From assembly GCA_022494885.1 (NCBI GenBank), contig JAGVSM010003557.1, positions 1 to 64,000 on the forward strand: a DNA stretch of 64,000 bases. The letters run 5' to 3'. The notes under the pieces are model-generated. The model did not search any database. It was given only the letters and a program-made list of their open reading frames with translations, and was not told the DNA's origin. The DNA comes from Micrasema longulum (Eukaryota; Arthropoda; Insecta; Trichoptera; Brachycentridae). How positions within the stretch are numbered: position 1 is the stretch's first letter; every line of letters begins with the position of its first letter. This document shows, piece after piece, positions 43,680 to 55,094 of this stretch. Made by a program: the position numbers and the translations under genes.

Positions 43680-44300
43680 AGGCGAGAATCAGACGAGAGT
43701 GTTAATCTGAGTCAAGTATTTCATTCTTTTATTTTCTTTTATTTAGGAAAAATACAATGCAGTTACATAGTTTTATATTTTACAAAGTTAGACTTAACTC
43801 TAATGGACCAGTGAAATTTGCATATTATAAAGTAATTATATAAAAGGGTTTAAATGAAAGTACAAAAAGGAGAAGAAGAAAAAACATATATGGAAGTTGT
43901 TTAAAAATTAAAATTAAAGCAAAAAAGTTATTTTAAAGTTTGTAGTTTGTAGTTAGTATTTACAAGTGGAAATAATATTAAAAATGAAGAAAATTTGTAA
44001 AAGTAATTAAAAGTTAAGAATTAAAATAAAGAATTAAAATCATGCTCAGATGTCAAAATAAAATAAAATGGTAATAACATTTTTAAAAAGGAAAAACATA
44101 AATTTACACATACATATTTTAAGGGATTAAAAGAAACGATGAGAAGAATCTTTAAATGAAATATTAGACGATAAATTTAAGTCAATTTAAAAAACATTTT
44201 CAAAATTAATGACACATTATCGTAAGAGCAGCAATATATATTGATTTTATAAACATATACACCATAAGTAATTAAAAGTAGTTAAAAAGTATGTAAACAT
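43680..44300. other. A-rich gene-free DNA
   Basis: Purine-rich with repeated AAAATTAAA/AGTTAAGAATTAAAA words at 43900-44045. These look like the inverse of the TTTTAACTTT-rich stretch at 52130-52190. It may be family G 3' UTR. No gene. Confidence 0.35.
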
Positions 44301-44309
44301 GTCAATGCA

Positions 44310-44650
44310 GCAGAGAAAAAAGAAAGAATAAGAGGTATAATTGACAAGATTAAGAAAGGGCCTCTGAGATAGTTTGGTCATGTAGAACGAATGGACGACA
44401 AAAGAATGGTAAAAACAAGTATATTTTGCGAAAATGAACGGTAACGTGAGACGAAGACGACCAAGGAAGACGTGGCATAATCAGATAAACCAAAGTCTGG
44501 TCATGTCAAAAGCAGACAGAACAAAAGGGCATGTATGACAAGATGTATGAATGTGGAAGAAGCTAGGAATATATGCCAGGATATACATGTGTGGCGGTCC
44601 GTTCTCTCTGCCTACCCTTACGGCGAAATGGCTTGATGGTAATAACAGTA
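44310..44650 (+). mobile_element. LINE family H C-terminus (plus-strand copy)
   Basis: AAGATTAAGAAAGGGCCTCT, TTTGGTCATGTAGAACGAAT, GACGACCAAGGAAGACGTGG and GCGGTCCGTTCTCTCTGCCT. The degraded protein words are FGHVERMDDKR and RRRRPRKTWHNQ. It ends GGCTTGATGGTAATAACAG. Confidence 0.75.
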
Positions 44651-44809
44651 TAACAATATTGTTGACATTATATCGTATTTACTGCATTTTGTGGTTACCC
44701 ACCGTACCCGTATTGTATGGGACTCGTCGCACATTATTCATTAGTGTGTATCAGTTCAATTTTAAAATAAAATGCATTTTTTCAGAATACGGTTTTGAAA
44801 TTTAACATA

Positions 44810-45960
44810 CTTTTAAAAAATACAATTTATAACATTTCTTGATTTGAATTTTAACAAAAAGGTTTCAAACTTTTTACCAAGCTCTTTCTTGTACCATTTT
44901 TAATATAATTACAAGTTTTAAACTATTATTTTTTAAACTTACGCACCCACACACACGCACCCTCTCCCTCATTCATTCACGCATACACACATTCACATAC
45001 ACATGAATACAAACGTCACACCCATACAATTACGTAACCTCTTTTCTTATATATTATGTGTCATTAGATTTACAGTGGATTTTTTTAATTGGCTCTAGTA
45101 TTGTTAATATTTTTCTCCTTATTTTGCTTATGTAATAGCTGTAAAAATCCCAAATTAAATAAAAAAAATAAAAAATAATAATAAAAATAAAATAATTTAT
45201 TTTACGGGAAACCAAAAAGATAAATAGATCCTCATTTGTAGGACACCGAATAATGATTGATCAAAACGAGGATAAAAGAGACCAGCTTCTTAATAGTCGT
45301 ATTTGCTGTGTTCAAACGTATCGTATACGAATATGATAACAATTGTCAAAAGGTGCAAAAAAAAAATTCTGATACTTTCTCTAAAACAAAACATTAAAAT
45401 TGTTTCAGTTTTAAGGTGCGGAAAAAGGGACAACAAAACGTAGATTTGTCGATTTAAGTATGGTATAATCAGTCCGATGCGACGTGCAGTTGCCTTTTTT
45501 GCATCGTATCGGGGAGGCATCTGCCAGAGAGTGACAGGTAAACAATGTGCATATACCTATCCATCAGAATTTTCGTGGTCTGCGGTAAAGTCAAAGAATA
45601 AAAATTCAAAAAAATTCCCAAACATCTTGTATTAACTGTGATTTTAGATGCATCATGATGATTGGAAATCCTTTACAAGTGGTGAAATTACCATAGAATA
45701 ACTTTATGGAAATTCGACCTCAAGTTATATCGGGAATCTGTGATTTTACAGTTTGGAGAGAATTCAAATCATGTTGGTATTGTCATGGTAAACAATATAA
45801 TAATATATTTTACGAGTAAACTAAACTTTGCACCGACCGGTTCTTGATGTTGTCCTCGTACATAGTTAGCGCGTTTGGCTACCATCATAGAACAGAGAAT
45901 GGCCTCTTACACACGCATTGTCTAAATCCTCGCGGCACGGTTATGGTGGATTAATTTTTT
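44810..45960. other. Gene-free DNA with a LINE-like tail
   Basis: ATCCCAAATTAAATAAAAAA at 45147-45170 looks like a LINE tail. ACACACACGCACCC repeats lie at 44945-44965. The minus-strand frame 45520-45290 is unrecognised; the AGTCCGATGCG...TTTTTTGCAT words there recall 17819. Confidence 0.35.
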
Positions 45961-45967
45961 TTCTGTA

Positions 45968-46165
45968 AGGAACAACCGGTAAACCTATTTTTAAGAGGCT
46001 TGTCTGCAGGTAGACTTAACAGGGTAATTTATAAATTATACACCACAACAATCGGATCAATTGAGAAAAAAAAATTGTTGGATTTTTTCTTGCAACTGGC
46101 AGGAATCGAACCTGCGACGCCAGTTTCACAATTGGCTGCCTAACCAACTGCGCCACGGCGCCTAT
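45968..46165 (-). mobile_element. SINE S3 (copy 3, with head)
   Basis: The minus-strand head is GGCGCCGTGGCGCAGTTGGT with B-box-like GCAGGTTCGATTCCTGCC. The body TTTTCTCAATTGATCCG and TAAACCTATTTTTAAGAGGC corresponds to 12400-12500 inverted. The head is the closest to a tRNA in the window, but the body continues into the SINE. Confidence 0.8.
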
Positions 46166-46189
46166 GGTTTTAAGGGTATACAGTAAATG

Positions 46190-46425
46190 TATTTATTGTT
46201 CATTTATTTATTTACATACATTAGTTTATTGCACATTTTTTGAGACAAAAGTCCCAACTCCATGAGACTAAAAGTCCTGTGTCGAGATGGGACGAGCAAT
46301 TAGTTGACACAGTTACATGAGTATATCACCACAAATATAGGATCAGAAACACAAAAAAATATAATAAAGGAGACCCAAATTAACATTATAAACTTTATTT
46401 GTGGGATAATTGGTTCTTATATTTA
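46190..46425 (-). mobile_element. LINE family N 3' end with conserved stem-loop (copy 1)
   Basis: After a TTTATTTATTTA run, the arms GTCCCAACTC (46251-46260) and GAGATGGGAC (46284-46293) pair around a loop containing CATGAG. The same design is at 58682-58728 in the RT-bearing copy 58640-59345. Confidence 0.55.
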
Positions 46426-46428
46426 TTC

Positions 46429-46632
46429 ATGTCGGCCTCTTGGTGTAGTGGTCTGTGGCTACAATGCAGAAGGTCTCGGGTTCGATTGCTGACATGGTTG
46501 ACAAGAAATAATTATTTAAAAATGTGTTTTTACTCTAGAATATTTCATAGTCCTTAGACTGGCACCTAAAACGTTGGTCTGATCATATTATCTTCATGTA
46601 GCAAAAATAATCAAGGTACGCCGCGATCGTGC
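46429..46632 (+). mobile_element. SINE S1 (copy 4)
   Basis: Head GTCGGCCTCTTGGTGTAGTG and B-box-like CGGGTTCGATTGC, then GACATGGTTGACAAGAAATA, ATTTCATAGTCCTTAGACTG and GTACGCCGCGAT. The far 3' end is truncated. Confidence 0.85.
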
Positions 46633-46633
46633 C

Positions 46634-47025
46634 TTGATTAATGTATTTGTAGACGAAGAACTAAGACTTGAAAAAAATTGTATTAAAAATAGACTTTTAA
46701 CTGGGGTTCCTCCGTGCGCATTCGCTGACGTAAGGATTTTTTTAAGACAGAGTCAGCAATTCAAAAAAAATATTTTTTCATATTTTCATGTTCTCTATCA
46801 TTATAATTGTTATATTTTATTTTTTTACAAGTGGAATTATACGGAGTGGCTTTTGACGGGTACACTTTCTATTCTTATCTTTTCTTTTTATTGTATTAAC
46901 TTATATATAATAATAATAATAATATAACTATAATTGGCCAATAATTTTGGTTTATTTGTAAACGTTGTTTTTTTTTTGTTAAAATGGCTTTTGTTTTCTT
47001 TTAATAAATAAAATAAATAAAAATA
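46634..47025 (+). mobile_element. LINE family D 3' region (copy 2)
   Basis: DEELRLEKNCIKNRLLTGVP may be the last codons of the element, but that is uncertain. The 3' UTR TTTTTTTACAAGTGGAATTA, AATAATTTTGGTTTATTTGT and TTTTGTTTTCTTTTAATAAA ends in (AAAT)n. A 97-codon frame across it is UTR, not a gene. Confidence 0.6.
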
Positions 47026-47027
47026 TA

Positions 47028-47135
47028 AGGGCGAGCATATTGCCTCAAGGCAATTTCATCCTACCTACCCAAACAGTTCAGTTTGAAAAAAATATAAGTA
47101 CACGGACATATTCTACGTAATTGTGCGTAATCTTA
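47028..47135 (-). mobile_element. LINE family G 3' terminus (copy 3)
   Basis: GAGCATATTGCCTCAAGGCA, TCCTACCTACCCAAACAGTT and GTACACGGACATATTCTACG match copies at 2372 and 43545. It abuts the (AAAT)n tail of family D. Confidence 0.7.
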
Positions 47136-48690
47136 TATCTTACACCATTTATATTTTAATATATCCAATTAACCGAATATAGCAATTGTTATCACATTCT
47201 AAGAAATCGCTTTCTTTGTGCTACATAATATATTACGACGTACAAACTCTTGTTAGTCTAATTTTCAAAGTGACTAGATTTATCTATCTGGCTCATATTT
47301 TGATTAACTTGTATTAATAAATAATAGTATTTAATCCGTTTTCACTTCCGCGATTATATTAATTGAAGAATCATTTTGATTAAAGGTCCGACAGATAATG
47401 TGATAAAGTTATCTATGGTTAAACACATAACCGTTCAGAACTGTGATTATACCTGTGAGCTTGATTACTATGTGAATAATTTAAGTGGTTAATTCTCCGG
47501 ATCGTTACTGCATACCCAGTTAGCGCGTACAGAGGCATGTTATTATAACTGGCGCCAATAATCACTGTTTTCTGAGAAATTGGACAGGAATCGTTTGCAC
47601 GGCACGATAACCCAATATTTGAACAAGTTAATTTAATTAAAATTGCTAATTTCTATTGCTCACTTCAAGTCCGGGATGACTTGATGCTTTACACATACCG
47701 CATTTTAGGACTCACCAATGTCTCATTGGCAATGCCCACATTATTTTTTTAAGTATTTTTCAATTTATATCATGAATGTGTTTTTTAATGTTTAGGTTTG
47801 ACTTTTGTTTTTAAATCTTAGGAAAAATGTGTTGCATGCGTTTATGTTACGTTTCATCAAACAATGCTTTATAATTTTTTTGTTATATTAATTTTAAATG
47901 TTTTATTATTTGATTTGATTTTTACATTTATTTTTTAATTGATTTAAACTTCTTTTGAATGTGTTATATATTTTAGGGATTAATTTTTGTTTCTAAATCT
48001 TGGGTGAAAAGTATTGTATGCGTTAATTAAACCAAATATGTTTGCATTATAATTTTTGTAAAGGGCATTTTTTAATAAAATTAAATAAAATAACAGTTCA
48101 GATGATGAGTCAGTGCCAACAAACTCGGTGTTGATTTTAAATGAGTACAGCTTTATTTATGAGATTTTTTTATTTTTATTTGTTCAATTTTTTTTTCAAT
48201 ACTTATGTATCGTATTATCGGCGTTTCCATTTTTTTTTGTTTTGTATTTCTGAAATTACTCCGCATGTGGCGTCAGGGGTTCTCCTCTGCTTATTCGTGA
48301 TCAGTTCTGCCCATTGGTTCATTTACGGCAAGCAAACCGGAAATCTTCCATAACTCTCATTATTGGTTGATTCATATGAACCAGTGACATCATTCAAAGT
48401 GGTTCGTTTATGTCAAAATACATTTTTTTGTACATTTTCAGGAATCTTTGCCGTACAATTTAATGCTCCAATTTTTACCGCGCGCAAGAAAACATTTATT
48501 GTATCCAATTTCTCTTAGGGCTAGAGTTTCTTAATATTCCACAGCTATTTTTTTAAAGGATTCTTTTGTTATAAAAGTACAGAAAAAAACCAAAAAAATA
48601 TTAATGTATTAAATATAAATTGTTATTAGATAAGATATCCATCTCATGTTAAATCAGTAGGTCTTCAACTGTTTGCTATCTTAAGCCATC
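47136..48690. other. Gene-free DNA
   Basis: 47340-47700 has mixed composition with no recognised repeat. 47750-48080 is T-rich and repeats AATGTGTT...TTAGG.TT..TTTTTGTT..TAAATCTT twice (about 47775 and 47955). The frame 48141-48353 is low-complexity Phe/Leu/Tyr and is rejected as a gene. Confidence 0.4.
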
Positions 48691-48699
48691 AGCCATTGT

Positions 48700-48870
48700 G
48701 TAATGTTTTTTTAAGGAATAAGTATTGATACTTTGAATTATATCCAGCAGGAGATGATTGTAAATTTTTGGTGCATTGAAGGTAAATTGACGTTGTGCAA
48801 AAGAATTTTTATTCTTGGGTATGATTAGTCTTTTTTCTAAAGTAACAACAGATAACTAGACTAAATATGG
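48700..48870 (-). mobile_element. LINE C-terminal scrap
   Basis: The minus strand reads RQFTFNAPKIYNHLLLDIIQ and SINTYSLKKH, the NAPKIYNxLPxxI tail of LINE C-termini. Confidence 0.5.
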
Positions 48871-48884
48871 TTTCAGCAAAGAAA

Positions 48885-48975
48885 CAATAAACAAATATAT
48901 ACCCAGACAACAACAACACTAGTACATTAAAAAGGCATTTAATAATACATAATAAATTATAGAAGGAGGGAGTCT
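48885..48975 (+). mobile_element. LINE family E scrap
   Basis: ATATACCCAGACAACAACAA and AAAAAGGCATTTAATAATAC match the start of the longer copy at 52258. Confidence 0.5.
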
Positions 48976-48999
48976 ACGTTATCATGCGTGTAAGACGTT

Positions 49000-49795
49000 T
49001 ATGTTCATATGTTACTTATGAAGATTGACATTTTTTGAAACAGGGAGGAAAAACATTTTTTTCTCATTTTTGGTGTAAAACTCATCTATGTCTACAAATT
49101 CACCCTGATTCAATTAATTGATTTCAAAATAAATCGAAATCCGTGTAGATCCATTTTATCATTTTATACGACATAACTTATTTTTCCTGCTGTTTTTTGA
49201 CAAATCTAATTGTTGATTTTTTTTTAATTGGTGTTATCATTATTAAATTGTGTCCTAGCACCGTTTCATGTGAATAAAGATGAAATTTCATATTTCTGAG
49301 TTCTGCTAATTTTTACAATATTAAGCCACAGACCCTAAACTGAGGACATTCAAGTTCCGAATAAGAAAGTCATTTCGCACCCGATTTCAAGTCACTTAGA
49401 AATGTGTATTTCATGCATTCGAATCCCAAATATGTAGACGGTCCCCGGATATGGGAAGTCCTCAAAAGCCGGGTGTGTTTTCTAAATATTAGATGGCCGT
49501 TTCCTCAGTGCCTACCGGGTGTGTGATGATACCGAATAGAAGACAATGATCGCAACGAACTTAAGCATAAATATAAGAAAAATATATATTTCTAAAATGT
49601 GTATTTTACCAGGACCTCGAATACGGGTGGCCAGTTGACGTCCTCTAAATCAGGATTAAGCAAACAAGGGTGCGTCTGTAAATGTGTGTTTGAGGGTGCT
49701 TGTGTAAATATAAATTCATAAATATACATATGCATATGAATATATTGGCCTACAACTCGGTTTAAGTGTACAATCCACTTTGATTATCCATAAGG
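49000..49795. other. Gene-free DNA
   Basis: 49430-49680 holds two related blocks: GTCCCCGGATATGGGAAGTC with CTCAAAAGCCGGGTGTG, and ACCTCGAATACGGGTGGCCA with GTCCTCTAAATCAGG. Origin unknown. No coding recognised. Confidence 0.35.
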
Positions 49796-49799
49796 ACAA

Positions 49800-49930
49800 T
49801 TAGTAAGTTCTAACAATATGAAATTGCTATTAAGAAATGGATAGTGGAGGTGTGTTGCGCACGGATCGATGAGTGGATCAAGCCAAATAGGTCAAATATG
49901 TGTACTGTTTATGAAATTTGTTATATTGGT
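49800..49930 (+). mobile_element. LINE family J-like C-terminal scrap
   Basis: QYEIAIKKWIVEVCCARIDE followed by WIKPNR resembles KKAIKEWIVELGRSKVDCL IRPNQY at 39725-39800. Confidence 0.55.
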
Positions 49931-50009
49931 CTATATAAATTGATTATGTTTTTTATGATTATTTTAGTTTTTTATTGTTTATTATGTTATTGATAATTAG
50001 GTTAATTAG

Positions 50010-50345
50010 ATTAATTAGAACTGGAAGTAGGAGAAAGATTGATATCCATGTGCGAGAAAAGAATTCTGCAGTTCTTTGGGCATATTTCCAGGGGAGATTC
50101 TGATAGTTTGGAGAAAACTATTCTTCTGGGAAGTGTCGAAGGGACAAGGTCGCGTGGACGTCAACCGACAAGGTGGAGCGGTACAGTCACTGAGTTATCA
50201 GAATCATCACTGACGAATGCCTATAGAAGAGCACAAGACCGTTCCAGATGGAGGGAGACTGTCCACAGACGAGTCATGCCTGGAGTCAGGCGTAATCACC
50301 ATCCTCAGACATGAGGCACGGATTGAAGAGAGAGATTAATTAGGT
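50010..50345 (+). mobile_element. LINE family L C-terminus
   Basis: The 91-codon frame 50039-50314 reads EKRILQFFGHISRGDSDSLE, KTILLGSVEGTRSRGRQPTR, WSGTVTEL and AYRRAQDRSRWRETVHRRVM. ILQFFGHIxRxDxDxLEK...VEGxRxRGRxPxRW is a widespread insect LINE C-terminal signature. The frame is intact to its stop, but everything upstream, including RT, is missing. Confidence 0.8.
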
Positions 50346-51145
50346 TTTTTTATTGTTATTATTATGTTAACTTTGTTAAATAGCTAATCTTGGCATGTTT
50401 TACATTTTGTAAAATGTTTCCCTCGGCACGAGACACCCCCGGTGAGGGAACATTATTCTGTATGTGAGTGAAAAAAAAGAATACAAACAATGTAAAAGTA
50501 TAAAAAAATAAAAGTTAGTAGATTTTAATCATATAAAATAGTTTATTTCTTCGGAAAAGAAGAAATTGTTAAACATTACTTTATAATGCATTCATCTCGA
50601 TTGAAAAAACGGTATATCAAGTAACCTTTTATGTTAGAAGCAATTATTTTAGCGTTCTCACACCTTCAAGTGTATTTAGAAATCATTTAGTATCTTTATA
50701 TAATAAATTTCTCATATTAATAAAACGAATAAAGATTAAATCAAAAAATAATTAATTTAGTAAAATTCTTCACCGCCCGAAAACTGGTTTGAACTTCGAT
50801 TAACTACTATCGATAAAAACATTTTCGCATTTCAATGTATAATTTGTCAATAGATTTCAAAACAACGGGCGCCGTGTTCCTTTCTTAATTCAAATTCAAA
50901 CATCTTATAATTTATAATGTCTGCTCTAAAATAGCACTGATGAAATAATTAGCATCGGCATTGTGATTTCGTTATGAAGTATGATTGGCAGTAACGAATG
51001 CTAATTAAAGTCGGTAAGTTTATTAAGCATCTAGTTAGCACAGACCATTTCGCAATTTAGCAGAATCAAAGCGGTTAGCACCTAGAAATTTAGGGAATCT
51101 ATAAGGATTTCAAGTAAAGATCAGTAACTTTACTTGGGCGGAAAA
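50346..51145. other. Gene-free DNA
   Basis: AAAATGTTTCCCTCGGCACG near 50414 and TTCACCGCCCGAAAACTGG near 50769 stand out in base composition, but no repeat or coding is recognised. Confidence 0.4.
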
Positions 51146-51149
51146 TATT

Positions 51150-51362
51150 TTTCTTTCTTCTCTAACTTATAAAGTGTCCATGCGGCTCGACTGTGGAAAT
51201 CTCCCATGGACTAAAAAAGACGTTGCTACGGTTTTTCTGTTTAAATCACGTTTGAAGAACCATCTCCTTTCTCTTCCTTAATCTCTCCTCCTATCCTCTT
51301 TATTCCCTTTTCCCATAAAGTGGTAGTTTTGATTTATGGTAATTTATATACTCATATTTTAT
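51150..51362 (+). mobile_element. LINE family C 3' end (copy 3), left part
   Basis: TAAAGTGTCCATGCGGCTCG, CTTTCTCTTCCTTAATCTCT and TTTGATTTATGGTAATTTAT match 3700-3890. Interrupted by two SINEs and resumed at 51754. Confidence 0.8.
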
Positions 51363-51620
51363 TAATTCCCCTTTCCGCATCTAATGGTGAATAGGGCACT
51401 GCATTGATACACCAATCGCAGAGTATCTTAATATTTTTTTGTTACATGAAGGTAAGGTGATCAATCTTACGCTCCAGGTGCCAGTCTAGGGACTATGAAA
51501 TATTCTAGTGTAAAAACACCCTTTAAAATTATATTTCATATCAACCATGTAGGGAATCGAAACCAAAACCTCTTGCATGGTAGGCAAATACGCTGACCAT
51601 TACGCCACGAAGCCGACTTG
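51363..51620 (-). mobile_element. SINE S1 (copy 5, near full length)
   Basis: It contains CCGCATCTAATGGTGAATAG, AGGTGCCAGTCTAGGGACTA, ATCAACCATGTAGGGAATCG and ACCATTACGCCACGAAGCCG. The minus-strand head (CGGCTTCGTGGCGTAATGGT) is complete. Confidence 0.9.
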
Positions 51621-51753
51621 ACTAGACTTATGAAATATTATTGTGTAAAAACACCTTTTTGAACAAATATTTCATGTCATCCATACCGGGAATCAAACCC
51701 AAGACCTCTTGCGTGGTAGGTGAACCGCTGACCATTAATCCGCGAGGCCGACT
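51621..51753 (-). mobile_element. SINE S1 (copy 6, head half, tandem to copy 5)
   Basis: TTATGAAATATTATTGTGTA, TCCATACCGGGAATCAAACC and GACCATTAATCCGCGAGGCC repeat the second half of copy 5 directly after it in the same orientation. Confidence 0.85.
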
Positions 51754-51920
51754 ATGTATACAAATACAGTTATTTCTAATGTTAAATGTCTTTGGCTTTT
51801 TATTTCATTTTCCATTAAATATGTTTTGTAATTTGAATTATATAAATAAAACTCTTATTTTATTGGTTGTTTGAAAGAAATTGCTATTAGGCAATAAGCC
51901 CACCAAAATACAATTACACT
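51754..51920 (+). mobile_element. LINE family C 3' end (copy 3), right part
   Basis: TATGTTTTGTAATTTGAATT, CTTATTTTATTGGTTGTTTG and GCAATAAGCCCACC match 3955-4040. Confidence 0.8.
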
Positions 51921-51989
51921 ATGCACAAAAGTAAATAAATTCATGAAAAAAGGTGACCACACATCTTGCATAAAAATTGATCAGTAGCA

Positions 51990-52200
51990 TTTTTTTTAAG
52001 AAGAAAGGGAAAAAAAGACTTAACACTCAGATGACCAAAAGACCCAAAAACATTTTCCCAAGAAAAAAAGGGAAAAATAGACAGATGACTAAAAAAGTTA
52101 TTTTAATTTAAACATTTCATTTTAATTTTAACTTTTACTTTTGATTTTAACTTTAACTTTTGATTTCAACTCTTAATTTATACTTACTTACATCTACTAC
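51990..52200. repeat. Low-complexity TTTTAACTTT-rich stretch
   Basis: Repeated TTTTAACTTTTAC/TTTGATTTTAACTTTAAC words at about 52125-52185, preceded by a degenerate duplication of AAAGGGAAAAA at 52010 and 52068. Confidence 0.5.
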
Positions 52201-52249
52201 CTGCATCTAATTAGGGCAACATACAAGACGACGACATAATAATAGTAAA

Positions 52250-52560
52250 AAATGCTGACATACACAAATATAACACCAGACAACAACAACAGTATCATAT
52301 TGAAAAAGCAAAGACAAACACAGGACATTTAAAAATACTACATAATGGACTTGAACACTACAACGACCTACCTTACTACTTGAAAACTTTTACTGGAGAC
52401 AAATTTAAAATCAATCTGAAAAGCACATGATGACTGAACTAACTAGACTAGACGAGACATAAAATGACTAGACAATATTAAATTTCTAATGTAACCCTAA
52501 CGGGTTTTTTTAAATTGTAAATAAATAAAAAAATAAAAAAAATAAATATTGTTGGTTGTG
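52250..52560 (+). mobile_element. LINE family E C-terminus and tail
   Basis: The frame around 52300-52430 reads KAKTNTGHLKILHNGLEHYN, DLPYYLKTFTGDKFKINLKS then T-stop (TGA near 52429). The 3' UTR has AACCCTAACGGGTTTTTTT and ends in (AAAT)n. Confidence 0.65.
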
Positions 52561-53555
52561 AATTTTTACAAATAAATTTAAATGTTCGTGGAAGCAGAGA
52601 GAGAGAGGGAGGAAAGTAGAGTAGCTATAGTATTGTATACAATGTCATCTTCTTTTTATGTACTTTTCATTTAATATTTATATTTTTACTTTTTTAGAAT
52701 TCAATTATTTTCCCCCTTTCCTCCTGCATTCATAATAAATTAGTTTGAAATCTGTAATTGGTCTGACTTTTTTTAATTGTTCTTTTGTACTTTGTTTTAT
52801 ATAAAGATTGTATGATTTTATTAATAAATAAATAAGTAAATAAATAATATATAGAAAATCGAAAAATGCTATACGTGAACGTATTTATTGGTAGAATGGT
52901 GAATGTTAAGATCTGAAAATGCTTAGATTTCCATATTCACAATAGGCATCATCTATGTTAAAAACATTTCTAAAATTTATACTTCACTTAACACGGGTGA
53001 AATCTGTCTTAACCTAATACCTTTATAGTCAACTTATACATGCTTTATAGTAATAGTAAACTTTTGATGCCTGCGATGACAGGTAAATTAATACTGCGTA
53101 TTAATATCAAATAACTAGTTTGGAGTTTTATCAATTTATTTGTCGAATTTGTATGCATAGAAAAAAACCCGTTCCTCCTACGTTTAAAATATATAAATCG
53201 TTTTTCCATTATGTTTTATTTATTTTAAATGAACTAGAAAGTTTCATTAATTTATCAAAGAAAACATATTGATAAAAACACGCCAATAATAAATATCCAT
53301 TGCGTGTCAGAAAATTACTGCACTAGTGCTTAGGAGAAAATACAGAAATACGTTCGTATGACGAAAAGGAAGACCGCATTTCCTCTTAATATTTTTTTTC
53401 CTTAATGAAATGAACAAAGATAATTAAAAGTACAGTCAAGAATACAATATATTAAAGAAAGAAGTGAAAAGCTACATTTATAATTCTTCTTTATGTAACA
53501 CTGATTAAAAACACCGTTTATATATTTTTTGTAATTTTTATATGTTATCCTAAAA
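52561..53555. other. Gene-free AT-rich DNA
   Basis: LINE-like tail TTAATAAATAAATAAGTAAA near 52820. Nothing else recognised. Confidence 0.4.
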
Positions 53556-53599
53556 ATATTATTATTTAAAATAAAATAAACTATTGTAAGACGTCACTC

Positions 53600-53770
53600 C
53601 CCATTATGTACACAAGAATTATTGATTTATTTTACGTAATGGGAAACTTTAATGTAAATATATGTGTATTTAATCAATGTAAAAAGTTGTATTTAGTTGT
53701 AATATTGTATTTTAATTTTTTATTAATATTTTTTTTTTAATCGATTTTTTTTTTTTATATATATATATTC
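53600..53770 (+). mobile_element. LINE family J 3' UTR
   Basis: TTATTTTACGTAATGGGAAA, CTTTAATGTAAATATATGTG and TTGTAATATTGTATTTTAAT match 28225-28330. Ends in T/AT runs. Confidence 0.55.
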
Positions 53771-53799
53771 GATTGTGTTTACGATTTAAATGATCAATA

Positions 53800-54480
53800 T
53801 GTTCTGTTTTTCCCAGTTGCATCACACACGATGACGACATTTTTCTGCGTGGTACTACGTCTGATCATGATGAAAGTACGTTTTAGACTGAAAGCACGGA
53901 AGGCCTACCTACGAATTTAAATAGCACCTTCTTCACGTGTTTTGTTTGCTAATACGGTTCATTTAAAAGAAAGTAATATTTTATAGTTCATTCAGTATTT
54001 TCATGTTCAATTACAGCATGTTGAATAATATTCTTTCAAGCGTACTCTAGCGGTAGACAATAAAATTCGAAAGAACGGTCGATTGTACAAATACATAATA
54101 ATACATTTTTAAAAAGTCAACAGATGCCGTCCATGAAAAAGCGTCAAATAATGTGAAAGGTTGCCTGTTGACTCGACCTCCCCTTTGATTCCTTGCGGTA
54201 GGGTCATTTCATGTTAGACGCTACGTTAGGAGAGACGTCACGCTTGTTTGGTGGATTTTTATAGGCTGGCGCGTGCACTATACTTACACATACGCATTGT
54301 GTAGTATCCGTGAAAAATCTCATGGTATGACATCGCACGGCATACGCATTATGAAAATAATCTATTTCTCTCTCGCGCTCAGACGCGGTTATGAGCGTGA
54401 CTTAGACAACTATTGCTTTATTAGTTGCTAATGAAATGGTTATATAATATACACAGGATGCTTTTGCGTTCATCTGAATT
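53800..54480. promoter_or_regulatory. Candidate regulatory island, apparently non-repetitive
   Basis: The longest stretch without a recognised repeat and with clearly more C/G than its flanks. It contains a palindromic E-box CACGTG (near 53936), GAGACGTCACGC (about 54234) with a CRE-like GACGTCA, CGCGTGCAC (about 54271) and CTCTCTCGCGCTCAGACGCG (about 54369). It lies about 6.5 kb upstream of the only host exon on the same strand. Promoter, enhancer or an unrecognised 5' exon are all possible; none is shown. Confidence 0.3.
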
Positions 54481-54860
54481 TTGCTGAGATTCTTAATACT
54501 AAAAATTTAATAATATGTACGAGTACTAAGTTATGGATTAAAAACACTGCTATATAAATATGTAGGTATTTTCATTTAATCACATCATGAATAGGTCGAT
54601 TATGCAGTGATGGTGCTTTCACAAAACTTACACAAAAACATTTTTAATGTACAGAATACTGATTTTTAAATCTTGATGTTATATTAAATGTTTCTAAAAA
54701 ACTCTTTTGGATTAGAGCGAACAATTACTTAAGAAAATGTCATACATTTACGAATATTTATTTTTAAACAAGCATGTTTTTATTTAATATTTTATGATCA
54801 TTATATCATATCAAACTCTATAAAATTCAAAATAAGTTTTTATTTTTTATAAATACTGTT
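54481..54860. other. Gene-free AT-rich DNA
   Basis: Nothing recognised. Confidence 0.4.
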
Positions 54861-54879
54861 TAATCTTTTATTAATTTAT

Positions 54880-55088
54880 TTATATAAAATACGTTTAAAT
54901 CGATCTTTACATCTAGATCTTGTCTTTTTAATAAATCACTCGAATTGCATCCTCCAATTGAATCTTATTGTTTTTAATTTTGTATAAAATAATAAAAATT
55001 AATATGTCCATGTACTTGTAATTTTCTCAAACTGAACGGTTTGGGTAGGTAGGAAGAAATTCCGTTTAGGCAATTTCCCCCCCCCCCC
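54880..55088 (+). mobile_element. LINE family G 3' terminus (copy 4) ending in a C run
   Basis: AATTAATATGTCCATGTACT, CAAACTGAACGGTTTGGGTA and GGTAGGAAGAAATTCCGTTT are the inverse of 2372-2475. It runs into 12 C residues (55077-55088), a slippage-prone homopolymer. Confidence 0.65.
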
Positions 55089-55094
55089 TCTATT

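Noticed and set aside
46634..46927. 97-codon frame as a host gene
   Set aside because: Its second half is the 3' UTR of LINE family D, shared with 40085-40295 and 55735-55960.
48141..48353. 70-codon Phe/Tyr-rich frame
   Set aside because: Low-complexity T-rich DNA; no motif, no splice context, no homologous copy.
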